A DNA stretch of 15,075 bases. Origin: Bacteroidales bacterium. GTDB lineage: Bacteria; Bacteroidota; Bacteroidia; Bacteroidales; WCHB1-69. The stretch lies in contig DUOL01000016.1 in assembly GCA_012838875.1 (NCBI GenBank), positions 1 to 15,075 of the forward strand, given 5' to 3'. The translations under genes and the position numbers were made by a program. Below the pieces are notes generated by a model that was not told where the DNA came from, did no database searches, and saw nothing but the letters and a program-made list of their open reading frames with translations. Shown in pieces: positions 1 through 7,447 of the stretch (positions within the stretch are counted from its first letter, which is position 1; each line of letters begins with the position of its first letter).

Positions 1-453
1 AAAGTTGCCTCTTTGATTCTGATTGAACCTGTTTTCACATTTCAGATGATAAAACTTATTATCGTATTAAAATCGATACCCTACAATATGAAGTTTTTGC
101 CGAAAAAGTGGCGACAGGGATTATTGAGACAAATAAGCGGTTCAGAAACTATTGATACAACCGATCCTGTGGCTAAAATGATTGAAGACGGAGCTTATTG
201 TTATTTTTCTAAATTACCTATGCCGACGATGATTACCAAGCAACAAATGCAAGAATGGGAGTTTCCTGTATATGTTGCTTTTGCTGACAATAGTGGTGTT
301 CATAATTCCGTTAAAGCAATAGAGGTGGCAGAAAAAAATATTAAACACGTTACCGCTAAAATGTGGAAAAATGCAACGCATTCGTTACCAATGGAATATG
401 CGAAAGAGTTAAACAACGAAATTATACAATTTATTGAAAAGAATTGCGACTAA
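1..453 (+). CDS. Alpha/beta hydrolase, C-terminal part (5' end outside window)
   Basis: The reading frame is open from base 1, so this is the 3' portion of a longer gene. A TTG at 13 could act as a start but lies inside a conserved strand and is not credible. The first residues (KVASLILIEP) resemble the strand that follows the nucleophile elbow (GxSxG) in alpha/beta hydrolases, so the nucleophile would lie upstream of the window. The C-terminal part has the usual late strand (FPVYVAFAD) and then ATHSLPMEYAKELNNEIIQFI, in which the His before SLP fits the catalytic histidine and the final helix is typical of the fold. The acid residue is less certain; the Asp in FADNS is a candidate. Substrate cannot be predicted. 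The ABM-like gene follows after 46 nt with no visible promoter, so co-transcription is possible. Confidence 0.72.
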   Translation, partial: KVASLILIEPVFTFQMIKLIIVLKSIPYNMKFLPKKWRQGLLRQISGSETIDTTDPVAKMIEDGAYCYFSKLPMPTMITKQQMQEWEFPVYVAFADNSGVHNSVKAIEVAEKNIKHVTAKMWKNATHSLPMEYAKELNNEIIQFIEKNCD

Positions 454-499
454 AAAACGACATTTAAACGGTAGAATGCTAAATTAAAATATGTAAAAA

Positions 500-853
500 A
501 TGAGTGCTTTCACAGAGATTTGTATTTATGAGGTAAAACCTGACAAGGTTGATGAGTTTGAAAAGCTGATTGAAGAAGTTGCAGAACATCATTCATCTTT
601 TGTAGGCGTAATTGATGTAAAATACATCAAAAGAACACATAGACAAAAGGACTTTAATTCGGTGAAAAATGGAGAACCTGCAATTCGACTGACAAGAAAA
701 CCGCAAAGTGTAATTTATGTTTTATATTGGGAGCTTGAAAACGAATTGATTCATGCCGAAGCAACAAAGTCAGGATTAGAAAAGTTTTACAAACAATTCA
801 ACCGATGTTTGACAACAATGCCGAAAATTATTCTCGGAGAGAGAATAAAATAA
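500..853 (+). CDS. Small ABM-like dimeric alpha-beta barrel protein
   Basis: A 117-residue protein without signal peptide or membrane segment, so probably cytosolic. The N-terminus (FTEICIYEVKPDKVDEFEKLIEEVAEHHSSFVG) looks like the strand-helix-loop start of antibiotic-biosynthesis-monooxygenase-type domains, where a short strand is followed by a helix ending near a conserved Phe/Gly. Later segments (QSVIYVLYWELENELIHAEA) resemble the second strand of such folds, and a helix then leads to the C-terminus. Most proteins of this fold are about 95-110 residues and act as dimers, some as monooxygenases, others with no known activity. No catalytic residues can be assigned. It lies between the hydrolase and the TIGR04076-type gene on the same strand. 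The fold assignment is by pattern only. Confidence 0.55.
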   Translation: MSAFTEICIYEVKPDKVDEFEKLIEEVAEHHSSFVGVIDVKYIKRTHRQKDFNSVKNGEPAIRLTRKPQSVIYVLYWELENELIHAEATKSGLEKFYKQFNRCLTTMPKIILGERIK

Positions 854-914
854 TGTGGGATTACTGAGTTGCCTCTATAAGGTCATAAAATGATAATTTT
901 TAAGAGATAACATT

Positions 915-1229
915 ATGAAAAAAGTTAAGATTACGGTGAAGAGAATAGTGGTCCATAAGGATCTCAGCGATGAGTATGAGAATCCGATTGAGAATGCTTG
1001 TAATTTAGCAGAAGGGCAGGTGTTCGTTGCAAATGGTTGGCGAAAGCCGGAAACATTATGTGACAGTGCTTGGGAAACAATGTCGCCATTTATTATGACT
1101 TTGGCTCATGGTGGAGAGGATATTTATAATGGTTGGATGAAGAATAAAAAAACTGCAATGATTTCCTGTAATGACGGTTTTCGTCCTGTTAGTTTTCTCA
1201 TAGAAGCTTTGGATGAAGAGGCTGATTGA
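915..1229 (+). CDS. TIGR04076 family small protein, function unknown
   Basis: A 104-residue soluble protein. It begins MKKVKITVKRIVVHKDLSDEY and has the layout I associate with the TIGR04076 family: a first strand, a Cys-containing segment followed by LAEGQVFVANG, then a KPETLCDSAWETMSPFIMTLAHGG block with a Cys/Trp pair, and a final CNDGFRPVSFLIEAL strand. Members are about 90-105 residues and have no established function; the conserved Cys residues (in ENACNL, LCDSAW and SCNDG) could be redox-active or metal-binding, which is inference. The start at 915 follows an A-rich leader (taacattATG). It is 61 nt after the preceding gene and 40 nt before the nitroreductase remnant. Confidence 0.7.
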   Translation: MKKVKITVKRIVVHKDLSDEYENPIENACNLAEGQVFVANGWRKPETLCDSAWETMSPFIMTLAHGGEDIYNGWMKNKKTAMISCNDGFRPVSFLIEALDEEAD

Positions 1230-1269
1230 GGCTGGAATAAAAGTAATAAACATAAAATATAGAAATAGC

Positions 1270-1768
1270 ATGTCACTAAAAGAAGTACTTGAATATCGTC
1301 GTTCTGTCAGATATTTCGACGAAACAAAGGAGTTAGATACTGAAAAGGTAAAGCACTGTATCGAACTGGCAATGCTTGCCCCCAATAGTTCCAATATGCA
1401 ACTATGGGAATTTTATCACATTACTGACGCTGAAACGTTGAAAAAAATATCGCACGCTTGCATGGACCAAAAAAGCAACAGAAATACTTAAACAAATCGT
1501 GGTTTTCGTAACTCGCAGAGATTTACATCGTAAACGTTCACAGGCTAATTTGGAATTTGAAAAGGGAATATTGCTCGCAATAGTCCACCGGAAAAACAAG
1601 TGAGGCGGTGGAAATATCGCCAGCTTTACTACAACCGCTTGATACCGTTTATGTACGGTCGATTTTTCGGATTACTTGGGATTTTTAGGTGGAATTAGAA
1701 AAGGAACACGTGGAATATGGGGAGAACGGTTTAGAGTATCGTTTGAGGGTGTGTACAAAAATATATCG
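1270..1768 (+). pseudogene. Decayed nitroreductase family gene
   Basis: Fragments of one nitroreductase lie in order in two frames. From the ATG at 1270 the frame reads SLKEVLEYRRSVRYF and on to NSSNMQLWEFYHI, the usual flavin-binding N-terminus of NAD(P)H-dependent nitroreductases, up to a poly-A run at 1469-1474. There the coding frame shifts by one base, giving ATEILKQIVVFVTRRDLHRKRSQANLEFEKG. A compensating loss of one base near 1567 returns it to the first frame (IARNSPPEKQVRRWKYRQLYY to RFFGLLGIF), which stops at 1696. From about 1691 the second frame gives GIRKGTRGIWGERFRVSFEGVYKNI, which matches my memory of the C-terminal end of Bacteroides homologues. About 80 residues between the last two parts appear to be missing. 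The second frame stays open to a TAA at 1859, past the recognisable homology. The frameshifts alone could be sequencing errors, but the deletion argues for a true pseudogene. Confidence 0.82.
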
Positions 1769-1822
1769 TTAGATAAAGATAAGTTCTATGATACACAGTG
1801 TATAAAATATAAAAAAATAATG

Positions 1823-1830
1823 TATCTTTG
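1823..1830 (+). promoter_or_regulatory. Candidate -7 promoter box for eno
   Basis: TATCTTTG matches the Bacteroidota sigma-ABfr -7 consensus TAnnTTTG. It sits 43 nt upstream of the eno ATG, which would give a leader of roughly 36 nt. No clear TTTG -33 box is visible at the expected spacing. The box lies within the open tail of the nitroreductase remnant. Confidence 0.6.
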
Positions 1831-1873
1831 CATTCGGAAAAAAAGTATTAGTAATCATTAAAAAATATCTATT

Positions 1874-3163
1874 ATGAGTGAAATTATTGGAATTCTAGGA
1901 CGTCAAATTTTAGATTCTCGCGGAAATCCGACTGTAGAGGTAGAGGTATATACTTCTAATGGAATTATGGGAAGAGCCGCCGTACCTTCGGGTGCATCTA
2001 CCGGTTCCCATGAGGCTGTGGAATTGAGAGATGGCGATAAAAGTCAATTTTTGGGTAAAAGCGTTCGTCGCGCAGTACAAAACGTGAATGATGTTTTAGC
2101 TGAAGAACTTAAAGGAATGTACGTGCTTAATCAAAATGCAATTGATGCACGAATGGTTGAAATAGACGGTACGCCGAATAAAGGAAATTTAGGTGCAAAC
2201 GCTATTTTAGGTGTTTCGTTAGCAGTAGCAAAAGCAGCGGCACAAGAAACAGGACAACATCTTTTTAGATATATCGGAGGCTGTAATGCAAATGTACTTC
2301 CCATTCCGATGATGAATATTTTGAATGGAGGTTCTCATGCTGATAATAGTATTGACTTTCAGGAGTTTATGATTATGCCTGTAGGAGCAGATACTTTTGC
2401 ACAAGCATTACAGATGGGAACGGAAGTTTTCCATAATCTTAAAGCAGTGTTGAAAAAACAAGGATATTCGACGAATGTGGGTGATGAAGGCGGTTTTGCT
2501 CCGAATTTAAAATCCAACGAAGAAGCTATTGAAGTGATTCTGCAAGCTATTGAAAAAGCAGGATATAAACCCGGAGAAGATATTTATATCTCATTAGACC
2601 CTGCTGCGTCAGAATATTTTATTCCGGAAGAGAACGTTTATCATCTTAAAAAATCGACCGGTGAAAAATTAACTCCGGTTCAAATGGTTGATTACTGGGC
2701 GAATTGGTGTGCTAAATATCCGATTGTATCTATCGAAGACGGAATGGCGGAAGATGATTGGGACGGTTGGAAATTGATGACGGACAAATTAGGTTCAACA
2801 GTTCAACTTGTTGGTGATGACCTATTTGTAACGAATGTTGAAAGATTAGCCATGGGCTTTGAAAAAGATGTAGCTAATTCAATTTTAATTAAAGTGAATC
2901 AAATAGGGACATTAACAGAAACGATTAGTGCTGTAAATATGGCGCATAAAGCAGGATACACTGCCGTTATTTCTCACCGTTCCGGAGAGACGGAAGATAC
3001 GACTATTGCAGACTTGGCAGTAGCTTTGAATACAGGTTTGATTAAGACCGGATCGGCGAGCCGTACAGACAGAATTGCAAAATATAATCAACTATTGCGT
3101 ATTGAAGAGATACTTGGCGAAAATGCTTATTATCCGGGCAAAGACTTCCCGTATTGTAAATAA
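1874..3163 (+). CDS. eno: Enolase (phosphopyruvate hydratase)
   Basis: Cytosolic glycolytic enzyme converting 2-phosphoglycerate to phosphoenolpyruvate. The 429 residues equal the usual bacterial length, and the sequence is intact. The N-terminal domain has the mobile loop VPSGASTG (about 38-44). The barrel domain shows VGDEGGFAPN with the catalytic Glu at about 205, the Mg-binding Asp in SLDPA (about 242), Glu in SIEDG (about 288) and Asp in VGDD (about 315), the catalytic Lys in LIKVNQIGT (about 340), SHRSGETED (about 367-374) and the substrate Lys in LIKTG (about 391). The start at 1874 follows the A-rich leader attATG and begins with the family's expected MSEIIGILGRQILDSRGNPTVE N-terminus. 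It has its own promoter box and is followed by 92 nt before rpsP. Confidence 0.98.
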   Translation: MSEIIGILGRQILDSRGNPTVEVEVYTSNGIMGRAAVPSGASTGSHEAVELRDGDKSQFLGKSVRRAVQNVNDVLAEELKGMYVLNQNAIDARMVEIDGTPNKGNLGANAILGVSLAVAKAAAQETGQHLFRYIGGCNANVLPIPMMNILNGGSHADNSIDFQEFMIMPVGADTFAQALQMGTEVFHNLKAVLKKQGYSTNVGDEGGFAPNLKSNEEAIEVILQAIEKAGYKPGEDIYISLDPAASEYFIPEENVYHLKKSTGEKLTPVQMVDYWANWCAKYPIVSIEDGMAEDDWDGWKLMTDKLGSTVQLVGDDLFVTNVERLAMGFEKDVANSILIKVNQIGTLTETISAVNMAHKAGYTAVISHRSGETEDTTIADLAVALNTGLIKTGSASRTDRIAKYNQLLRIEEILGENAYYPGKDFPYCK

Positions 3164-3178
3164 AAAATAAAATAGGGA

Positions 3179-3225
3179 AAAGAGGTGTAAGAGTATTATA
3201 TTTTTTTGTACTTTTGCACCTCTTT
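3179..3225. promoter_or_regulatory. Dyad enclosing the rpsP promoter box
   Basis: A perfect 9-bp inverted repeat, AAAGAGGTG at 3179-3187 and CACCTCTTT at 3217-3225, extended by one T-G wobble pair, with 29 nt between the arms. The TAnnTTTG box of rpsP lies just inside the right arm. As RNA it could be a weak terminator for eno because T residues end the right arm, but the loop is long. As DNA it could be an operator. Neither role is shown. Confidence 0.35.
3209..3216 (+). promoter_or_regulatory. Candidate -7 promoter box for rpsP
   Basis: TACTTTTG fits TAnnTTTG and lies 39 nt ahead of the rpsP start codon, predicting a leader of about 33 nt. The -33 box is not clear. Confidence 0.55.
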
Positions 3226-3255
3226 AAATTATCAGTTAAATTAATATAAAACATT

Positions 3256-3933
3256 ATGGCAACAAGAATTAGATTACAAAGATTTGGTAAGAAAAATCAA
3301 CCTTTCTATCATATTGTAATTGCGGATGGTCGTGCACCACGTGACGGACGTTTTATTGAAAAAATAGGAACTTATAACACGATGACCCATCCATCAGACA
3401 TTAAAATCGATTTTGAAAGAGCGTTGTATTGGGTTGAGTGTGGAGCTTCTCCATCAGATACCGTTCGTTCAATTCTTAAACGTGAGGGAGTCTATTTAAT
3501 GAAACACTTAAAAGGTGGCGTAGCTAAAGGAGCTTTCACGGAACTCGAAGCAGAACGTAAGTTTAAAGCGTGGCAAGACGAGAAAGAAGCAAAATTAAAT
3601 AATCTTAAAAAAGAGAACGCAGAAAAAATACGTGCGGAGAATAAAAAGCGTCTCGAGAATGAGTTGAAAGTGAAAGAAGTTATTGCAAGCAAGGTAGCAG
3701 CTAAGTATGCTAAAATAAATGCCGAAGCTGCTAAAGCTGCTGCGGAAGCAGCTGAAGCAGAAGCCGAAGCAGAAACCGAAGCCGCCGCTGCAACCGAAGT
3801 TGTTGTAGAAGAGGTAGAAGCCACCGCTACAACAGAAGAACCAGCAGCAGAGGAAACGCAGGTAAATGAGGAAAAATCGACCGGTGAGGTAGTAGCTGAA
3901 ACAAATGAAAATAGTGACCAGGTTGCTGAATAA
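3256..3933 (+). CDS. rpsP: 30S ribosomal protein S16 with long C-terminal tail
   Basis: Small-subunit ribosomal protein needed for 30S assembly. Residues 1 to about 85 are the S16 core: MATRIRLQRFGKKNQPFYHIVIADGRAPRDGRFIEKIGTYN, then a region ending SDTVRSILKREGVY. Typical S16 is 80-90 residues; here about 140 more follow. The tail has a Lys/Glu-rich, probably helical segment (about 98-150), an Ala/Glu low-complexity stretch (about 152-180) and an acidic Thr/Val/Glu-rich end. Long Ala/Glu tails on S16 are familiar in Bacteroidota, though their role is unknown. The gene has its own promoter box and is closed by a strong intrinsic terminator, so it appears monocistronic. It lacks the rimM-trmD-rplS neighbours found in many other bacteria. 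Confidence 0.96.
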   Translation: MATRIRLQRFGKKNQPFYHIVIADGRAPRDGRFIEKIGTYNTMTHPSDIKIDFERALYWVECGASPSDTVRSILKREGVYLMKHLKGGVAKGAFTELEAERKFKAWQDEKEAKLNNLKKENAEKIRAENKKRLENELKVKEVIASKVAAKYAKINAEAAKAAAEAAEAEAEAETEAAAATEVVVEEVEATATTEEPAAEETQVNEEKSTGEVVAETNENSDQVAE

Positions 3934-3974
3934 TTTTAATTAATTATCCGCACTTCTTTTATTAGAAACAGAAG

Positions 3975-4007
3975 GTCGCAAGGTTTTAATATTTTGCGAC
4001 TTTTTTT
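3975..4007 (+). terminator. Intrinsic terminator after rpsP
   Basis: A perfect 7-bp stem, GTCGCAA (3975-3981) with TTGCGAC (3994-4000), a 12-nt loop and a run of seven T (4001-4007). It begins 42 nt after the rpsP stop codon and fits Rho-independent termination well. Confidence 0.85.
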
Positions 4008-4030
4008 ATAAATAAAAATCTATAAAAATC

Positions 4031-4051
4031 ATTCCGTGTATTGTACGGAAT
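4031..4051. repeat. Short dyad over the hldD promoter
   Basis: Perfect 7-bp inverted repeat ATTCCGT (4031-4037) and ACGGAAT (4045-4051) with a 7-nt spacer that contains the proposed -33 element (ATTG, 4040-4043). A repressor or activator site is possible. A hairpin is the alternative, but no T-run follows on the + strand. Confidence 0.4.
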
Positions 4052-4072
4052 ATGAAAAAATATATAAATTTG
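4040..4072 (+). promoter_or_regulatory. Candidate promoter of hldD
   Basis: TAAATTTG at 4065-4072 fits the TAnnTTTG -7 box, with ATTG at 4040-4043 as a partial -33 box and a 21-nt spacer. The hldD ATG follows at 4089, so the predicted leader is only about 10 nt. Confidence 0.6.
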
Positions 4073-4088
4073 CACAAAATTTGAAAAA

Positions 4089-5054
4089 ATGATAGTGATA
4101 ACAGGTGCAGCAGGTTTTATTGGAAGTTGCATGGTGGAAAAATTAAACCAAATAGGAGCGAAAGAACTTATATTAGTCGATGATTTTTCGGTTGAGGCGA
4201 AAAGAAGGAACTGGGAAAATAAATTCTATTGCGATAAGATTAATAGAAAAGATTTTTTTAAGTGGGCTGAGCAAAATGTAGATAAAATAGATTTTATCGT
4301 CCATTTAGGAGCCAGAACCGATACTACGGAGTTTGATTACTCTATTTTTGAAGAATTGAACCTTTTTTATTCTCAGCAAATATGGAGTTTTGCAACAAAA
4401 AAAAGCATTCCTCTCTTATATGCCTCTTCGGCAGCAACTTACGGAGATGGGAAATTTGGATATGCGGATTCTGAAGAGTTGATTAAACAATTAAAACCGC
4501 TCAATCCGTATGGAAAATCTAAAAATGAATTTGATAAGTGGGTGATAAAGCAACAATTTACGCCACCTTTTTGGGCAGGATTCAAATTTTTTAATGTTTT
4601 TGGACCAAATGAGTACCATAAGGGGAGAATGGCGTCCGTTATCTTTCATGCATATCAACAAATTGAGCAGACTGAAAAAATGCGACTTTTCCGTTCTCAC
4701 AATCCGAATTTTCAAGATGGTGAGCAGATGAGAGACTTTGTTTATGTAAAAGATGTTACGACAGTACTTCTTTGGTTTATGCAACATAGAAAAAAAAGCG
4801 GTATTTATAATATAGGAACAGGCTATGCTCGTCCGTTTACTGCTTTAGCCGCAGCTCTATTTAAAAGTTTGAATAAAGAACCTCAAATTGAGTTTATTGA
4901 TATTCCGGCAGATATTAGAGATAAATATCAGTATTATACGAAAGCAGATATGAAAAAGATGAGACAAATCGGCTATAAAAAGCAATTTTATTCACTCGAA
5001 AAGGGAATAAATGATTATGTAAGATGTTATTTGAAAAATAATAGTATTTTATAA
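4089..5054 (+). CDS. hldD: ADP-L-glycero-D-manno-heptose 6-epimerase
   Basis: Last step of ADP-heptose synthesis for the LPS inner core: it inverts C6 of ADP-D-glycero-D-manno-heptose using bound NADP. It is an extended short-chain dehydrogenase of 321 residues, the usual length (about 310-325). The Rossmann motif TGAAGFIG lies at 5-12, the catalytic Ser in YASSAATYGDG at about 114, and the Tyr/Lys pair in NPYGKSK at 141 and 145. Lys178 in EYHKGRMASV matches the second catalytic base position known for E. coli HldD. The segment QMRDFVYVKDV (213-223) is typical of the substrate domain. Other ADP-heptose genes are not in the window. The gene is preceded by its own promoter and a dyad. A related sugar epimerase is the only alternative and is less likely given these motifs. 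Confidence 0.93.
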   Translation: MIVITGAAGFIGSCMVEKLNQIGAKELILVDDFSVEAKRRNWENKFYCDKINRKDFFKWAEQNVDKIDFIVHLGARTDTTEFDYSIFEELNLFYSQQIWSFATKKSIPLLYASSAATYGDGKFGYADSEELIKQLKPLNPYGKSKNEFDKWVIKQQFTPPFWAGFKFFNVFGPNEYHKGRMASVIFHAYQQIEQTEKMRLFRSHNPNFQDGEQMRDFVYVKDVTTVLLWFMQHRKKSGIYNIGTGYARPFTALAAALFKSLNKEPQIEFIDIPADIRDKYQYYTKADMKKMRQIGYKKQFYSLEKGINDYVRCYLKNNSIL

Positions 5055-5081
5055 AAAATAAATTTCTATTATTTTAATGAA

Positions 5082-5116
5082 TTTGGGGATAACGTAAGAA
5101 CTTTTTTATAACTTTG
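5082..5116 (+). promoter_or_regulatory. Candidate promoter of recQ
   Basis: TTTG at 5082-5085 and TAACTTTG at 5109-5116 (TAnnTTTG), separated by 23 nt, slightly longer than usual. The recQ ATG is at 5209, so the leader would be about 85 nt. That leader is A-rich and holds two copies of ACAATAA near 5132-5148 but no clear structure. Confidence 0.55.
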
Positions 5117-5208
5117 TATTTTAAATCAAACTAACAATAACCAACAATAATAAAAATTGATATAAATATAGGAATAACATACCCTACGTTTTTTTAAATT
5201 GATATTAT

Positions 5209-7410
5209 ATGCAAACTTTTACGGATAAAGAAATTTATGCAGTACTCAAAAAGATGTTTGGCTTTGACTCTTTCAAGGGGAATCAACTAAAAATCATCAA
5301 AGCATTATTTAAAGGCAAAGATTGTTTTGTAATTATGCCAACCGGAGGTGGGAAATCAATGTGCTATCAATTACCTGGCATGATGATGCAAGGTACAGCC
5401 ATTGTAATTTCTCCCTTGATTGCTTTAATGAAAAATCAAGTTGACTCATTACGCAATTTCGGAACTGAGCATGGCGTAGCGCATTTTCTCAACTCATCAC
5501 TCAGTAAGGCTGAAATTAGAATAGTGAAAGATGATATTGTATCAGGAAAAACGAAGTTACTTTATGTTGCTCCCGAATCGCTGACGAAAGATGAATATGT
5601 TGAGTTTCTTCGTGACGTAAACATCAGCTTTTATGCCATTGATGAAGCTCATTGTATATCTGAATGGGGGCATGACTTTAGACCGGAATATAGGAGAATT
5701 CGTACTATTATTGAAGATATAGGACAAAAAGTACCCGTCATTGCTCTAACAGCAACAGCTACCCCAAAAGTTCAAAATGATATACAGAAGAATCTCAGTA
5801 TGCAAGACGCAGAACTCTTCATCTCCTCGTTTAATCGTCCTAACCTATATTATGAAGTACGTGAGAAGAGTTCATCCGTCAATAAAGATGTTATCAAATT
5901 TATTAAAGACAATCCAGGTAAATCCGGAATAATATACTGTCTGAGTCGTAAAAAAGTTGAAGAATTAGCGGAGTTCTTGCAAGCTAATAAAATAAAAGCA
6001 CTACCTTACCATGCAGGTTTAGACGGACCTACACGTGTTAAGAATCAAGATGCCTTTTTAATGGAAGAGGTAGATGTTATTGTTGCTACAATTGCTTTTG
6101 GAATGGGAATTGACAAACCGGATGTGCGTTTTGTAATTCATTACGATATTCCGAAGAGTTTGGAAGGTTATTATCAAGAAACTGGTCGGGCAGGAAGAGA
6201 TGACGGTGAAGGAAAGTGTATTGCCTTTTACGACTATAAAGATTTGAATAAATTAGAAAAATTCTCTACTAAAAAAACCGTTGCAGAACAAGAAATCGTG
6301 AAGCAATTATTGGCGGAAACGGCAGCATATGCTGAATCTACGAGCTGTAGACGAAAACATTTACTTCATTATTTCGGCGAATCCTTTGATGAAGAAAATT
6401 GCGGTTGTTGCGATAATTGTGTTCACCCGAAAGCAAAAATGAACGGAGCAGAACAGGTACAACTTGCCATTGAAGTTATTCAAACAGTAAAACAGCAGTT
6501 TAAAGAAAAACATATTATCCATATTCTTATCGGAGAGAAAAATACCTCTATTCAAAAATTCCATCATCAAAAACTAAAACAATTCGGTGAAGGAGGAGAA
6601 TATGATGAGAAATTCTGGGGAAATATTATCCGTGCTGCTATTTTTGAAGAGTTGCTGGTAAAAGATGTCGAAAATTACGGCATTATTAAAATTACGAAAA
6701 AGGGAGAGAAATATTTGAATAATCCCTACACGATTATGGTTAATAAACCGGATAAAACAATGCAAGAGGATGATGAGGAATTATTAGACGATATGGTCCC
6801 TAATAAAGGAGAGGCAATTGACAAAACACTTTTTGCTTTGTTAAAAGATTTACGTAAATCTATTTCGCAAAAAGAAAATCTACCGCCCTTTGTAATTTTT
6901 CAAGACCCGTCGTTAGAAGATATGTGTATCCAGTATCCTACCACATTAGAAGAGTTGACACATATATCCGGAGTTGGACAAGGTAAAGCACAAAAATATG
7001 GAAAGGAATTTATTGACCTAATAAGAATTTATGTTGAAGAAAATGAAATTGAAAGACCTCAAGATTTTGTCGTAAAGTCCGTTATCAATCAATCTGCAAT
7101 TAAAGTCTTTGTTATTCAAAGTATTGATAAAAAAATAAACTTTGAAGATATTGCCATTGCTAAAGGTCTTGATATGGATGAACTTCTTGCTGTGATTGAA
7201 AGTATTGTTGCCTCCGGAATGAAGTTAAATATAGATTACTATGTTGATGAGTATATAGAACAGTATCACCAAGAAGATATACTTGACTATTTTAGCACGG
7301 CTACATCCGATTCTATAGAAAAAGCGCTTCAAGAACTTGGCGAAGATGAATATGAAGAAGATGAAATACGGATTATGCGTATTAAATATATGTCCGATGT
7401 AGGTAATTAA
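5209..7410 (+). CDS. recQ: ATP-dependent DNA helicase RecQ
   Basis: A 3'-5' DNA helicase acting in recombination and replication-fork repair. Domains in order over 733 residues: motif 0 around FKGNQ (22-26), Walker A PTGGGKS (44-50), DEAH at 145-148 within AIDEAHCISEWGHDFRPEY, TATATPKV (181-188), motif V FGMGIDKPDVR (297-307), and motif VI QETGRAGRDD (323-332). The RecQ zinc site is Cys380, Cys398, Cys401 and Cys404, with an extra Cys400. A winged-helix region (about 410-510) and an HRDC domain (about 535-610, with SGVGQGKAQKYG) follow. A further 120 residues contain a helix-turn-helix-like segment (about 645-670) and an acidic end. E. coli RecQ is about 610 residues; the longer form is usual in Bacteroidota. 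The gene is intact, and the OmpH-like gene follows after 37 nt. Confidence 0.96.
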   Translation: MQTFTDKEIYAVLKKMFGFDSFKGNQLKIIKALFKGKDCFVIMPTGGGKSMCYQLPGMMMQGTAIVISPLIALMKNQVDSLRNFGTEHGVAHFLNSSLSKAEIRIVKDDIVSGKTKLLYVAPESLTKDEYVEFLRDVNISFYAIDEAHCISEWGHDFRPEYRRIRTIIEDIGQKVPVIALTATATPKVQNDIQKNLSMQDAELFISSFNRPNLYYEVREKSSSVNKDVIKFIKDNPGKSGIIYCLSRKKVEELAEFLQANKIKALPYHAGLDGPTRVKNQDAFLMEEVDVIVATIAFGMGIDKPDVRFVIHYDIPKSLEGYYQETGRAGRDDGEGKCIAFYDYKDLNKLEKFSTKKTVAEQEIVKQLLAETAAYAESTSCRRKHLLHYFGESFDEENCGCCDNCVHPKAKMNGAEQVQLAIEVIQTVKQQFKEKHIIHILIGEKNTSIQKFHHQKLKQFGEGGEYDEKFWGNIIRAAIFEELLVKDVENYGIIKITKKGEKYLNNPYTIMVNKPDKTMQEDDEELLDDMVPNKGEAIDKTLFALLKDLRKSISQKENLPPFVIFQDPSLEDMCIQYPTTLEELTHISGVGQGKAQKYGKEFIDLIRIYVEENEIERPQDFVVKSVINQSAIKVFVIQSIDKKINFEDIAIAKGLDMDELLAVIESIVASGMKLNIDYYVDEYIEQYHQEDILDYFSTATSDSIEKALQELGEDEYEEDEIRIMRIKYMSDVGN

Positions 7411-7447
7411 ATGTAAAAATGATAGTAAAAAAATAAAAAATATAAAT

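Noticed and set aside
4..876. Repeated 9-mer GTTGCCTCT at 4-12 and 868-876
   Set aside because: A single 9-base match in 15 kb has no further matching flanks and is compatible with chance; it does not mark an insertion.
1056..1394. Minus-strand open frame of 112 codons over the TIGR04076-type and nitroreductase genes
   Set aside because: Antisense to two regions with recognisable homology on the + strand, and the translation shows no family resemblance.
3492..3824. Minus-strand open frame of 110 codons rich in Ala and Ser, opposite rpsP
   Set aside because: This is the mirror of the GAA/GCx repeats in the S16 tail; such repeats keep several frames open. No promoter box faces it.
5117..5208. 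Possible riboswitch or leader peptide in the roughly 85-nt recQ leader
   Set aside because: Only A/T-rich sequence and two short ACAATAA repeats are visible; no stable stem or short reading frame with a terminator was found.
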